A stretch of 64,000 nucleotides of DNA from Murinocardiopsis flavida (lineage in GTDB: Bacteria > Actinomycetota > Actinomycetes > Streptosporangiales > Streptosporangiaceae), in assembly GCF_003014485.1 (NCBI RefSeq), contig NZ_PYGA01000001.1, positions 434,001 through 498,000 on the forward strand, read 5' to 3'. Shown here one piece after another: positions 16,401 through 23,599 of the stretch; position 1 is the first letter of the stretch; each line of letters opens with the position of its first letter. A program made the translations under genes and the position numbers. The notes under the pieces are model-generated. The model was not told the origin of the DNA and made no database searches. It saw only the letters and a list, made by a program, of their open reading frames with translations.

Positions 16401-16790
16401 TACCAGCCAGGGGTCGCCCTGACACTGACCGAACTGGGATTCGTCGCCGAACTGCGCGGCGACGCCGCTGCCGCCGAGGGGTGGCACGCCGCGGGGCTCG
16501 CAGTGGCCGAGGAGAGCGGCGACCCGCGGGCGGTCGCGCTCAGCTTGGAGGGGGCGGCCGGGGTGGCCGCTCTGACGGGTGCGTACGAGCGGGCCGCGCG
16601 TCTGCTGGGCGCCGCCGCGGCCGCACGCGAGTCGGTGGGCGCGCCGCTGCCCGTCGAGGAGCGCGGCGACGTCGACCGCGTCTCGGCGGCGGTCAACGAG
16701 GTGCTCGGCGACACCGGGTTCGCGGCCGCCTTCGAGCACGGCCGCGCGATGGGACCTGAGGAGCGGACGCGGGCCGGCACGGGTCCATGA
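13401..16790 (+). CDS. AfsR/SARP-type transcriptional regulator with NB-ARC and TPR domains
   Basis: The 1129-residue protein starts with an OmpR-type winged helix (about residues 15-95) and a BTAD bacterial activation domain (about 100-245). The NB-ARC ATPase has P-loop SGPGGVGKT (Lys304), LLLVLDNCEHV and GIPLALELAATRV. The C-terminal half (about 660-1120) is built of TPR-like helices. AfsR proteins switch on secondary metabolism or differentiation. Between NB-ARC and TPR (about 603-644) is a Gly/Arg/Glu-rich insert encoded by an imperfect 53-bp repeat. The gene has no biosynthetic neighbours. It is divergent from wrbA. Confidence 0.9.
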   Translation: MRFGVLGPLAVWGPDEAPVRVPGAKVRALLADLLLHEGRPVPADRLIDDLWGDDLPGNPAGALQAKVSQLRRVLDGIEPGGRALVESRPAGYALRVAAEAVDTGRFAALTAAAGGAEPAERAALLAEALALFRGPVCAEFADEEFARAAVTRWEEQRITAVEDLAEARLELGAHRLLTGELGALIERYPLRERLRAAQIRALYQSGRQSEALAEFDRLRGHLRAELGVDPGPELMRLHQAVLEQDPGLQAAPAPAARPRTNLPAPLLAEPHGGLVGREGAMADVRARLAAGRLVTLSGPGGVGKTRLAVETAAQAADDFPDGVWLVELASRRHGATTVETLAGAVSAVLGIREDAGLGVPHGGEYIGPVDRLTGALRAKSLLLVLDNCEHVVEAAAALAGSLLGSAPEVRVLATSQEPLGLPGELVHPVQPLDLPDPAAGPEALARTPAVRLFTARAAAAAPGFALDPGNAHAVAAICRRLDGIPLALELAATRVRAIGVHDLAARLDDRFQLLTAGNRNAPARQQTLRAMMDWSWELLPPEEQAVLRRLAVHADGCTLAAAEEVCAGGEVPAADVLDLLARLIDRSLVIAVDTAEPPPAEDGGRSGENSAAPRAPIEGGGGRREGGGRREEDAVAPRASVAGGRVGKRYRLLESVAAYCLGRLDEAGEADAVQARHAEFYARLAERAEPLLRGHGQREWLERLDAEEGNLRAAIDSAVRRRSVPLALRLVNALAWYWLLRGRLGEARRSLCAALGRDGDAPDSARAAAMSWSAGIAFMTYESDPVPQAQAALECYDGLDDPDGRARALWLLAFCRSGSGDLSGTVRLVDEALAVFRARSDRWGIAAALSTRADLALVQGDLATAGRDSEAGESLFQALGDRWGQVYAAKPRATLAEITGDHALAAELHRRSLTMAEELRLWPSVSEQLAKLGRLALLAGDFESADDLHEQARRLAAEQADGSGTAFAETGLALSARRQGRFDAAEEYLQRLLDWNRRTAYQPGVALTLTELGFVAELRGDAAAAEGWHAAGLAVAEESGDPRAVALSLEGAAGVAALTGAYERAARLLGAAAAARESVGAPLPVEERGDVDRVSAAVNEVLGDTGFAAAFEHGRAMGPEERTRAGTGP
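15207..15331 (+). repeat. Imperfect 53-bp direct repeat inside the AfsR-type gene
   Basis: Copies at 15207-15259 and 15279-15331 share GGCGGGCGA, GCGCCTCGCGCC and GGGTGG blocks. A third partial copy (GGCGGGCGACGGGAGG) starts at 15261. Spacing between copies is 72 bp, so the frame is kept. Composition differs from the flanking regulator sequence. Confidence 0.75.
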
Positions 16791-17035
16791 CCGCACGAGT
16801 GTGACGGCGTTTCACGACCCTGGTGCCCTCTGGTGAGGGGGGAGAGCTGCCGCCGCGCGAAGCAAGCGCAGACGTCCGGAGGCGAGGGCGTCCCTTACCC
16901 CAGGAGACGGCGCCCAGGTCCGCTGGGGAAAGGGCGCTCTTGGCCTGTACCCCGGCGCGGAGCTGAGGCCGCAAACCCGGTCTGCACCGGGCCGAAACCC
17001 GCCCCCCGATGTCAACGCATCGCGGCGGGCGTCGC

Positions 17036-18847
17036 TCACAGCAGGGGGTCGGACGACGGCAGGTGCTGCTCGAACCAGACGACCTTGCCGCTGGGGGTGC
17101 CGCTGCTGCCCCACCGTTCGGCGAGCCTGCTGACCAGTTGCAGGCCGCGCCCGCCCTCGTCGGTGTCGGCGGCGTGGCGCAGGACGGGACGGCGGTGGTC
17201 GTCGTCGGTGACCTCGCAGAGCAGCGCGTCGGTGCGCAGCATCCGGAACTGGATCGGCTTGGTGGCGTGCCGGACGGCGTTGGTGACGAGTTCGGTCGCG
17301 AGGAGTTCGGTGATGTCGCTGACCTCGGACAGGTCCCACGCTTCGAGCGTGGAGCGGACGATGCGGCGGACGCGGGCCGGTGTGGTCTCGCGGGGCTGGA
17401 GGAACCAGCTCGCGACGTTGCCCTGCGGGACCCCGCGCATGCGCGCCGACAGGAGGGCGATGTCGTCCTCGCGCTCGCGGCCGTCGAGTGTGGCGAGCAG
17501 GTCGTCGCAGATCACGTCGAGCGAGCGGTTCGGCCCGCTGAGGGCGTCGCGGAGCGCGGAGAGGCCCTTGCCGAGTTCCTCGCCGCGCACCTCCACGAGT
17601 CCGTCGGTGCACAGGACCAGGACGTCGCCGTCCGCCACGGCGATGTCGGCCGACTCGAACGCGACCCCGCCGACGCCGATGGGCGCCCCTGTGGGCGGTT
17701 CGAGGATCTCGGCCCGGCCGTCGCGGCGCAGCAGCAGCGGCGGGATGTGCCCGGCGTTGGCGATCGTGCAGCGCCGCGACACGGGGTCGTAGACGGCGTA
17801 GATGCACGTGGCGAGGTGGTTGGCGCCGAGCTGCTGGGCGAGGTCGTCGAGGTGCCGCAGCACCTGTTCGGGCGGCAGGTCGAGCGCCGCGAGCGTGCTC
17901 ACGGCCGTACGGAACTGGCCCATGACGGCGGCCGAGCGCAGCCCGTGCCCCATGACGTCGCCCACGACCAGGGCGACCCGGCCGCCGGGCAGCCGGATGG
18001 CGTCGAACCAGTCGCCGCCGACCTTGGTCTGGCTGGCGCTCAGGTAGCGGTCGGCGAGCTCCACACTGCCCAGGCGGCGCGGCAGCGTGGGCAGCATGCT
18101 GCGCTGGAGCGCGTCGGCGACGGTGGCCTCGGTGCGGTACAGGTGGGCGTTGTCGACCCCGAGCCCGGCCTGCGCGGCGAGCTGGCGCACGATCAGGGTG
18201 TCGACCTCGTCGAACGCCGGGCGGTCGCCGCCGCGCAGCAGGATGGCGGCGCCCAGGATCCGGCCCCGGACGTACAGCGGCACGGCGAGCAGGGACCGTT
18301 CGTCGAGCAGGGCCGCCGTCGCGGGGTCGGTGTCGAGGTGGGTCCGCAGCACCTGCGCGGTCTCGCTGTCGATCCGCGGGATGAGCACCGGCTTCGCCTC
18401 GGTCATGACCCGCCGCAGGGGGCTGGTCTCGCGCGGCGAGTGCACGCCGCCCTCGGGGGCGATGCCGAGCCAGCTTCCCTCGTCCTCGGTGTGCAGCACG
18501 GCCACCCGGCGGAGCAGCACGTCGGGCGCAGGCGCCCCGATGGGGATGTCGCGTTCGAGCTGGTGCTGGTCGAGCAGCGCCTCGATGAGGTGGACGGTGA
18601 CGACGTCGGCGAGTTCGGGAACCAGGACCGCGGCGAGTTCGCGGACGGTGTGCTCCATGTCGAGCGTCGTCCCGATGAGCCGGGTGGCGTCGTTCAGGAA
18701 GTGCAGGCGGTCGCGCAGCACGGCACGCTGCGCGTCGCGGGTGGGCAGCACGTTGGCGCCGCCGGGCGGGGTGACGGGATCGCCACCGGCCGTCCGCTCC
18801 GCGGCGGTATCGTGCGGCGGGCGCTGCGCGCCCGTCTGCTGGTCCAT
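17036..18847 (-). CDS. SpoIIE-type PP2C phosphatase with GAF and HATPase domains
   Basis: The 603-residue protein has a GAF-like sensor (about residues 35-215), a PP2C-like SpoIIE domain (about 230-440; KVGGDWFDA, VVGDVMGHGLRSA, LCTDGLVEVRG) and a C-terminal RsbW-like HATPase_c (LLATELVTNAVRHA, DDHRRPVLR, DEGGRGLQLV). Such proteins control anti-anti-sigma factors and so stress sigma factors. ATG 18847 has AGGGGGA 7 nt upstream; an in-frame ATG at 18904 has a poorer site. It is 79 bp downstream of the methyltransferase gene and convergent with the AfsR-type gene. Confidence 0.9.
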   Translation of the reverse strand: MDQQTGAQRPPHDTAAERTAGGDPVTPPGGANVLPTRDAQRAVLRDRLHFLNDATRLIGTTLDMEHTVRELAAVLVPELADVVTVHLIEALLDQHQLERDIPIGAPAPDVLLRRVAVLHTEDEGSWLGIAPEGGVHSPRETSPLRRVMTEAKPVLIPRIDSETAQVLRTHLDTDPATAALLDERSLLAVPLYVRGRILGAAILLRGGDRPAFDEVDTLIVRQLAAQAGLGVDNAHLYRTEATVADALQRSMLPTLPRRLGSVELADRYLSASQTKVGGDWFDAIRLPGGRVALVVGDVMGHGLRSAAVMGQFRTAVSTLAALDLPPEQVLRHLDDLAQQLGANHLATCIYAVYDPVSRRCTIANAGHIPPLLLRRDGRAEILEPPTGAPIGVGGVAFESADIAVADGDVLVLCTDGLVEVRGEELGKGLSALRDALSGPNRSLDVICDDLLATLDGREREDDIALLSARMRGVPQGNVASWFLQPRETTPARVRRIVRSTLEAWDLSEVSDITELLATELVTNAVRHATKPIQFRMLRTDALLCEVTDDDHRRPVLRHAADTDEGGRGLQLVSRLAERWGSSGTPSGKVVWFEQHLPSSDPLL

Positions 18848-18926
18848 CAGCGCGTCCCCCTGCACTGGGTCGGTTCGGCGGCTCGGGCCGCGCTCCGGCT
18901 TCATGCCTTCGTGTGGGAAGGGCGGG

Positions 18927-19610
18927 TCAGTCGACGCGCCGACAGGTGACGAACAACTGCACCTCCGGGTATGCCTGGGTGGAATTGGGTGCGTAGACAA
19001 CGGCGTTCTCGACCTCGATGCTGAATCCGGCACTGGTCAGTAAGGTGCGCAATTCGTCGCGCAGATAGCCGGTGACGTGAATGTCGTTGCCGAGGAACGG
19101 AATCGGGGTGTCGTCGACGTCGGCCTCGACCATCGATACGCAGAACATCCCTCCTGGCACCAGCGCCCTGCGGATGCGGGCGAGCGTCTCCGGAATGCGG
19201 TCGCGCGGCAGCATGAGCACCGAGAAGAACGCGACGACAGCATCGTACTGCCCCGTATCGGGGTCGAGGTCGACCATATCGGCCTCGACCAGCTCGGCTT
19301 TCGGCGCGTTGCTCCGTGCGAGTTCGAGCATGACCGGGGAGATGTCGGTTCCGGTGACCCGGAGGCCCGCCTCGGTCAGGCGGCGCATGGTCGGCACGCC
19401 GGTGCCGCAGCCGATGTCGAGCACGCTGCTCCCCGGCGGCAGCCCGCAGATCAGCGGCTCGACGGCGGCGAGCTGGCCCTCCTTGGCGGGGAACGCCTCG
19501 TCGTAGCGTTCGCCGATGTCGTCGAACGCCGCCGCCTGCGCGGCTTGGCGGTCGACCCAGGAGCGCACGTCGGAGTCGGGCTTGTCGCCGTCGTCGTCGT
19601 TGCCCAGCAT
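18927..19610 (-). CDS. Class I SAM-dependent methyltransferase
   Basis: The 227-residue protein has motif I VLDIGCGTGVPT, the acidic end of strand 2 (VTGTDISPVMLELAR), and a post-I segment AELVEADMVDLD. The order fits the Methyltransf_25/11 families. The substrate is unknown. ATG 19610 has GGAG upstream; the longer frame back to 19763 is Arg/Pro-rich and non-coding in style. It may be co-transcribed with the phosphatase gene. Confidence 0.82.
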   Translation of the reverse strand: MLGNDDDGDKPDSDVRSWVDRQAAQAAAFDDIGERYDEAFPAKEGQLAAVEPLICGLPPGSSVLDIGCGTGVPTMRRLTEAGLRVTGTDISPVMLELARSNAPKAELVEADMVDLDPDTGQYDAVVAFFSVLMLPRDRIPETLARIRRALVPGGMFCVSMVEADVDDTPIPFLGNDIHVTGYLRDELRTLLTSAGFSIEVENAVVYAPNSTQAYPEVQLFVTCRRVD

Positions 19611-19927
19611 CGTCAGGTGCTCCAGTCCATGCGGGACGTCGCGCTCGTGGGCGCGGGCGAGGCGGGGACGCGGCGGGTCGGGGCCCGGCTCGACCACGCC
19701 CGCTGCGGCGCACTCGCGCAGACGCCTTCTCTTGTGTACATCACCCGAAAGGGCTGGGACCACATCCCTTTTCAGGACTTATCGCAGCGATCTTACTCAC
19801 CCGAAAAACCACCAGCCACTCTTGCCCACATAACATGACAAAAGCCCGATTTGACGCATATCACCGCGAATTCCGTTTTGCCCTACCCCGCGGAAACGGG
19901 TCGGAGCGGCCGTGGCGCGCCGGGCGC
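19611..19927. other. Intergenic stretch with locally low GC
   Basis: The stretch from about 19730 to 19880 is clearly poorer in GC than the flanks (runs such as ACCCGAAAAACC and GACAAAAGCCCG). It would hold the methyltransferase promoter. No gene or convincing hairpin is seen. Confidence 0.4.
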
Positions 19928-20608
19928 TCACACGGTCAGGTGGGCGCCGTTGACGGCGCTCGACCCCTCCCCGCAGAGGAACACCACGGTCTCCGCGATC
20001 CGCTCGGGCGGCACCCACCCCGCACGGTCCGAGTCCGGTTGGGCGTCCCGGTTCGCCGGGGTGTCGATGATCCCCGGCAGCAGGGCGTTGCTGCGGATCC
20101 CGTCCTTGCCGTACTCCGCCGCCAGCGCGCCCACCAGCCCCAGGACGGCGGACTTCGCGGTGATGTACCCGACGGCGCCGGGGAACGGGCGCACCGCCGC
20201 ACGGCTCGACACGCACACGATCGACCCGCCCCCGCCGTCGACGAGGTACGGCAGCGCCGCCCGCGACACCAGGAACGTCGGCAGCACGTTCAGCTCGATC
20301 TGCCGCCGGAAGTCCGCCTCGCTCGTCTCGTGCACGCGAGCGCCCATGGCGAAACCGCCGACCAGGTTCACGACCGCATTGAGCGGGCGCTCCGGGTCCG
20401 CCGCCGCGACACGCACGCACTCCGCCGCGTCGTCGGCGTCGAACAGGTCGGCGCGGACCAGTTCGAGCCCTGGTTCCGGGGTCCAGAGCGCCCGCTCCTC
20501 CGGCACGATCCACGGCACGACGACGCGCCGGCCCGCGGCCAGCATCGCCCGCACCACCGCGGTCCCGAGTCCGCCCGTACCGCCGGTGACCAGCGCGGTC
20601 CCGCCCAT
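19928..20608 (-). CDS. Short-chain dehydrogenase/reductase
   Basis: The 226-residue SDR has the cofactor loop TGGTGGLGTA, a VVNLVGGF strand in place of the classical NNAG, catalytic Ser in VCVSSRAAV, and YITAKSA as the YxxxK motif. The C-terminus is slightly short. ATG 20608 has GGAGG 6 nt upstream, while the in-frame ATG at 20614 overlaps that site, so 20608 is preferred. The substrate is unknown. It is divergent from the LhgO gene. Confidence 0.85.
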   Translation of the reverse strand: MGGTALVTGGTGGLGTAVVRAMLAAGRRVVVPWIVPEERALWTPEPGLELVRADLFDADDAAECVRVAAADPERPLNAVVNLVGGFAMGARVHETSEADFRRQIELNVLPTFLVSRAALPYLVDGGGGSIVCVSSRAAVRPFPGAVGYITAKSAVLGLVGALAAEYGKDGIRSNALLPGIIDTPANRDAQPDSDRAGWVPPERIAETVVFLCGEGSSAVNGAHLTV

Positions 20609-20791
20609 GCGCATCCTCCACGTCGCACCACTGAGTCCGTCGATGACGCCCCCACTGTGGCCCACCGGACCCGGCGCCGCCAACCCGGCGCGCGCCGCAC
20701 CGCACCGGATCCCGCCCGCGGACCGGACCGCCGCCACTGGATAGGGTCCGTCCCACAGGGCGCTGCCGACGGACACGGAGGGGGCCGGGAC

Positions 20792-21997
20792 ATGGCGGGA
20801 AACCGGATCGGGATCATCGGGGCCGGGATCGTCGGACTGGCGCTGGCGCGGCGGCTGAGCCGCGACGGCGCGCAGGTGACCGTCCTGGAGAAGGAGGACC
20901 GGGTCGCGGCGCACCAGACCGGCCGCAACAGCGGGGTCGTGCACGCCGGCCTGTACTACCGGCCGGGCTCGCTGAAGGCCCGCCTGTGCCGCAGCGGCGC
21001 GGTGCGGCTGCGCGACTACTGCGCGGAGCACGGCATCCCCTACCAGGAACTGGGCAAGATCCTGGTCGCCGCGAACGCCGAGGACGCCGCGCGGCTCGAC
21101 GGGATCGAGGTGCGCGCCGGGGAGAACGGCGTCCCCGGCGTCCGGCGGGTCGGCCCCGGCGGACTGCGCGACCTCGAACCCCACGTCGCCGGCGTCTCCG
21201 GGCTGCACTCCCCGCACACCGCGGTGACCGACTTCGCCGCGGTCGCCGCCGCCATGGCGGAGGACGTCCGGCTGACCGGCGGGCGGGTCGTCACCGGCGC
21301 GCCGGTGGTCGGCGTCCGGCAGACCACCGACTCCGCATCGGTCCTGACCGGCGCCTCCGGGCGGCGGCTCCGCTGGGACTTCGACAGCCTCGTCATCTGC
21401 GCCGGGCTGCACAGCGACCGGTTGGCGCAGATGGCAGGGGCGCCGCGCGAGCCGGCGATCATGCCCTTCCGCGGCCAGTACCTCGAACTCGCGCCGCACC
21501 GGCGGCACCTCGTCCGCGGCCTGGTCTACCCGGTGCCCGACCCCCGCTACCCGTTCCTGGGCGTCCACCTGACCCGGCATGTCCACGGCGAGGTGAAAGC
21601 GGGGCCCAACGCCGTCCTCGCGACCGCGCGGGAGGGCTACCGCTTTCGCGACTTCGCGGCGCGCGACCTCGCCGACACCCTGCGCTGGCCGGGCATGTGG
21701 CGGCTGGCCCGCCGGAACTGGACGGTGGGCGCGCGCGAGATGGCGGTCGCGGCGTCGCGGGCCGCATTCGCGCGCGAGGCGCGGCGCCTGGTTCCCGAGG
21801 TGCGCGCCGCCGACCTGCGCCCCGCCCCGGCGGGGGTGCGGGCGCAGGCGCTCGACCGCGCCGGGCGGCTGCTCGACGACTTCGCGGTCGACACGAGCGG
21901 GCGCGTCAGCTCGGTCCGCAACGCCCCGTCGCCCGCCGCGACCTCGTCGCTGGCGATCGCCGATTACCTCGTGGACGAGGTGCTGGAGCTGCGCTGA
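20792..21997 (+). CDS. lhgO: L-2-hydroxyglutarate oxidase
   Basis: This 401-residue DAO-family FAD enzyme oxidises L-2-hydroxyglutarate to 2-oxoglutarate. It has the dinucleotide motif GAGIVG (residues 11-16) and the LhgO-typical HQTGRNSGVVHAGLYY, PFRGQYLEL and VYPVPDPRYPFLGVHLTR. The usual length is 400-420. ATG 20792 follows GGAGGGGG. Its role is metabolite repair or lysine/glutarate breakdown; no glutarate hydroxylase gene is nearby. Confidence 0.9.
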   Translation: MAGNRIGIIGAGIVGLALARRLSRDGAQVTVLEKEDRVAAHQTGRNSGVVHAGLYYRPGSLKARLCRSGAVRLRDYCAEHGIPYQELGKILVAANAEDAARLDGIEVRAGENGVPGVRRVGPGGLRDLEPHVAGVSGLHSPHTAVTDFAAVAAAMAEDVRLTGGRVVTGAPVVGVRQTTDSASVLTGASGRRLRWDFDSLVICAGLHSDRLAQMAGAPREPAIMPFRGQYLELAPHRRHLVRGLVYPVPDPRYPFLGVHLTRHVHGEVKAGPNAVLATAREGYRFRDFAARDLADTLRWPGMWRLARRNWTVGAREMAVAASRAAFAREARRLVPEVRAADLRPAPAGVRAQALDRAGRLLDDFAVDTSGRVSSVRNAPSPAATSSLAIADYLVDEVLELR

Positions 21998-22080
21998 CCT
22001 GACCTGACCTGCCGCCGCGCCTGCGTGCGGCGCCCAGCGGCCCGCCCACGCGACCCGTCCGAGCGGCCGGGTCCCGGTGG

Positions 22081-22485
22081 TCAGTCCCGGCGCGGGGCCT
22101 CGGTGCGGTGCACGCGCGACGCCAGCCCGCCCGGAGGGCCGCCCGTGCAGGGCCGGGGCGCGGCGAGCCAGCCGCACAGCCGCGCCAGTTCCCCGGGCGT
22201 GCCGATGGGGCCCACGAGGTAGGGCGGTCCGGTGGGCGTCGTGCCGCTCTCAGCGGGCTGCACGACCGCGCTGAACCCGGGCCGCGGCGACGCGCTCCGC
22301 CGGTCGGCGCACAGCCCGATCAGGCAGTGGGCCGACAGGAGGATGCCGTGCGGTGTGGACCGGACGGTCCTGCGCAGCCGGTCCATCGCGTCCCTGCCGG
22401 GTGCGTGCGGGCAGGTGCTGCACCCGCACGTCACCGTGACGAACCCGGGACGGCCGTCGCGGCCGCGCGCAGCAGGGCGGTCCAT
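22081..22485 (-). CDS. Cys-rich thioredoxin-like (2Fe-2S) ferredoxin-type protein under Zur control
   Basis: The 134-residue protein has two Cys clusters, CGCSTCP (about residues 19-25) and HCLIGLC (about 51-57), in an arrangement that resembles thioredoxin-like [2Fe-2S] ferredoxins. ATG 22485 has GAGGAG upstream. A perfect 9-1-9 Zur palindrome lies 67 bp upstream on the same strand, so it is probably made when zinc is short. This suggests either a zinc-sparing substitute or a zinc-binding/cobalt-type role; the sequence does not decide. The C-terminal 30 residues are low complexity. Confidence 0.6.
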   Translation of the reverse strand: MDRPAARGRDGRPGFVTVTCGCSTCPHAPGRDAMDRLRRTVRSTPHGILLSAHCLIGLCADRRSASPRPGFSAVVQPAESGTTPTGPPYLVGPIGTPGELARLCGWLAAPRPCTGGPPGGLASRVHRTEAPRRD

Positions 22486-22551
22486 AGCGCTCCTCGATAC
22501 CGATACAACGCGGAGAACCCCCGCGCCCGAGCCGGGCCTGACCCCGACTCG

Positions 22552-22570
22552 AATGAAAATGATTTTCATT
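22552..22570. promoter_or_regulatory. Zur box, perfect palindrome
   Basis: AATGAAAATGATTTTCATT is a perfect 9-1-9 palindrome whose core TGAAAATGATTTTCA (22554-22568) equals the actinobacterial Zur consensus. The only gene it can serve is the minus-strand ferredoxin-like gene at 22485, because the other neighbour ends here. Confidence 0.85.
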
Positions 22571-22593
22571 TTATATCATCGACGGAGCCGGCC

Positions 22594-22947
22594 TCACTCG
22601 ACCAGTTCGAGGACCTCCAAGCGGTTGCCATGCGGATCGTCGGTGTAGAAGCGGCGCATCCCGGGGAACCCGTCGTCCCACACGACCGGGGACCCGGCCG
22701 CCGAAAGGCGGCGCGCCCACGCGTCGATGTCGCCGACCAGCAGCCCCGGGTGGGCCTTGCGGGCCGGCCGGAAGTCCTCCTCGACACCCAGGTGGAGTTC
22801 GATGCCGAAGCCCCGGAACCAGCAGCCGCCGCGCCCTTCGAGCGAGGCCGGTTTCGGGATCTCGGCCAGACCGAGCACACCCTCGTAGAAGCGGCGCGAG
22901 CGGTCCTCGGAACCGGGCGGGCAGGCGAGGAGCACGTGGTGCAGCAT
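22594..22947 (-). CDS. VOC family (glyoxalase/bleomycin resistance fold) protein
   Basis: The 117-residue protein has the beta-alpha-beta-beta-beta unit twice. Candidate metal ligands are the early His (MLHHVLLA), HLG in the middle (GIELHLGV) and a late Glu (GNRLEVLEL). The pattern FYTDDPHGNRLE is the standard VOC C-terminus. Substrate unknown. ATG 22947 has GGAGG upstream. Its stop is just beyond the Zur box. Confidence 0.85.
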   Translation of the reverse strand: MLHHVLLACPPGSEDRSRRFYEGVLGLAEIPKPASLEGRGGCWFRGFGIELHLGVEEDFRPARKAHPGLLVGDIDAWARRLSAAGSPVVWDDGFPGMRRFYTDDPHGNRLEVLELVE

Positions 22948-23021
22948 GGGGGACCTCCGCGTGGTCGGCGAACGGCGCGGGGCCGAACCTAGCGCACCTC
23001 GATGCCCGCGCCGCAGCGGAA

Positions 23022-23492
23022 TCAGCCGCCGTCGGCGGCTGATTCCGCTGCGGCGTGGAGGGCGGGGACGTCGACCCCGGCTTCTTCCAGGGCGTGGACG
23101 GCGGTGCCCGTCTCGTCGGTGAGCACGCCCAGGAACAGGTGGGCGGCCCCGATGTCGCCCTGGCCCCGCTGCACCGCGGCGCTGAGGGCACCCTTCAGGG
23201 CCGTCTTGGTGTCGCCCCCGAACGGGATGTGCCCCCCGCGGAGCTTTTCGAGCAGGCCGCGGCCCTCCCTGCGCCGCTCGTCGACGGCACCGAGGACCTC
23301 CTCGGCGCTGCTGCGGAGCGGGCCGGGGTCCGCGCCCGCCGACCGCAGCGCTCGGGCCCCGGCCCCCGCGTCGTCGTCGATGAGGGCGAGGAGCAGGTGC
23401 CCCGCCCTGACCCGCTGGTGGCCGAGGCGCACCGCCTGCGCCTGCGCCCCGGTCACGGCCGCACGTGCCTCTTCGGTGAACCGCTCGAACAT
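23022..23492 (-). CDS. Clp N-domain (double Clp-N motif) protein
   Basis: The 156-residue protein consists of two Clp-N repeats like the N-terminal domain of ClpC (MFERFTEEARAAVTGAQ..., then LEKLRGGHIPFGGDTKTALKGALSAA... and IGAAHLFLGVL). No AAA+ module follows, so it is a stand-alone adaptor or decoy-type domain that could bind substrates or compete for the N-domain of ClpC. ATG 23492 is chosen over ATG 23507 because GGAGG lies 8 nt before it and family members begin MFERF. A 28-bp palindrome sits 40 bp upstream. Confidence 0.85.
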   Translation of the reverse strand: MFERFTEEARAAVTGAQAQAVRLGHQRVRAGHLLLALIDDDAGAGARALRSAGADPGPLRSSAEEVLGAVDERRREGRGLLEKLRGGHIPFGGDTKTALKGALSAAVQRGQGDIGAAHLFLGVLTDETGTAVHALEEAGVDVPALHAAAESAADGG

Positions 23493-23531
23493 GATCCCGA
23501 CCTCCATTGCCGCCGACTGCCATCGACATCT

Positions 23532-23559
23532 ACGTTCGTCAATTTACATTGACGAACGT
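23532..23559. promoter_or_regulatory. Long palindromic operator before the Clp-N gene
   Basis: ACGTTCGTCAAT (23532-23543), a 4-nt centre and ATTGACGAACGT (23548-23559) form a perfect 12-bp inverted repeat. A second palindrome, CGAACGTTCG (23553-23562), overlaps its right arm and is flanked by ATTGAC and GTCAAT. The style suits a TetR-family repressor; none is adjacent. Confidence 0.7.
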
Positions 23560-23599
23560 TCGAAGTCAATGAATGTTGACGGCATGAGGTTCGGTGTTC

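Noticed and set aside
13401-16790. Secondary-metabolite gene cluster around the AfsR- and LAL-type regulators
   Set aside because: No PKS, NRPS, terpene or RiPP core gene lies nearby.
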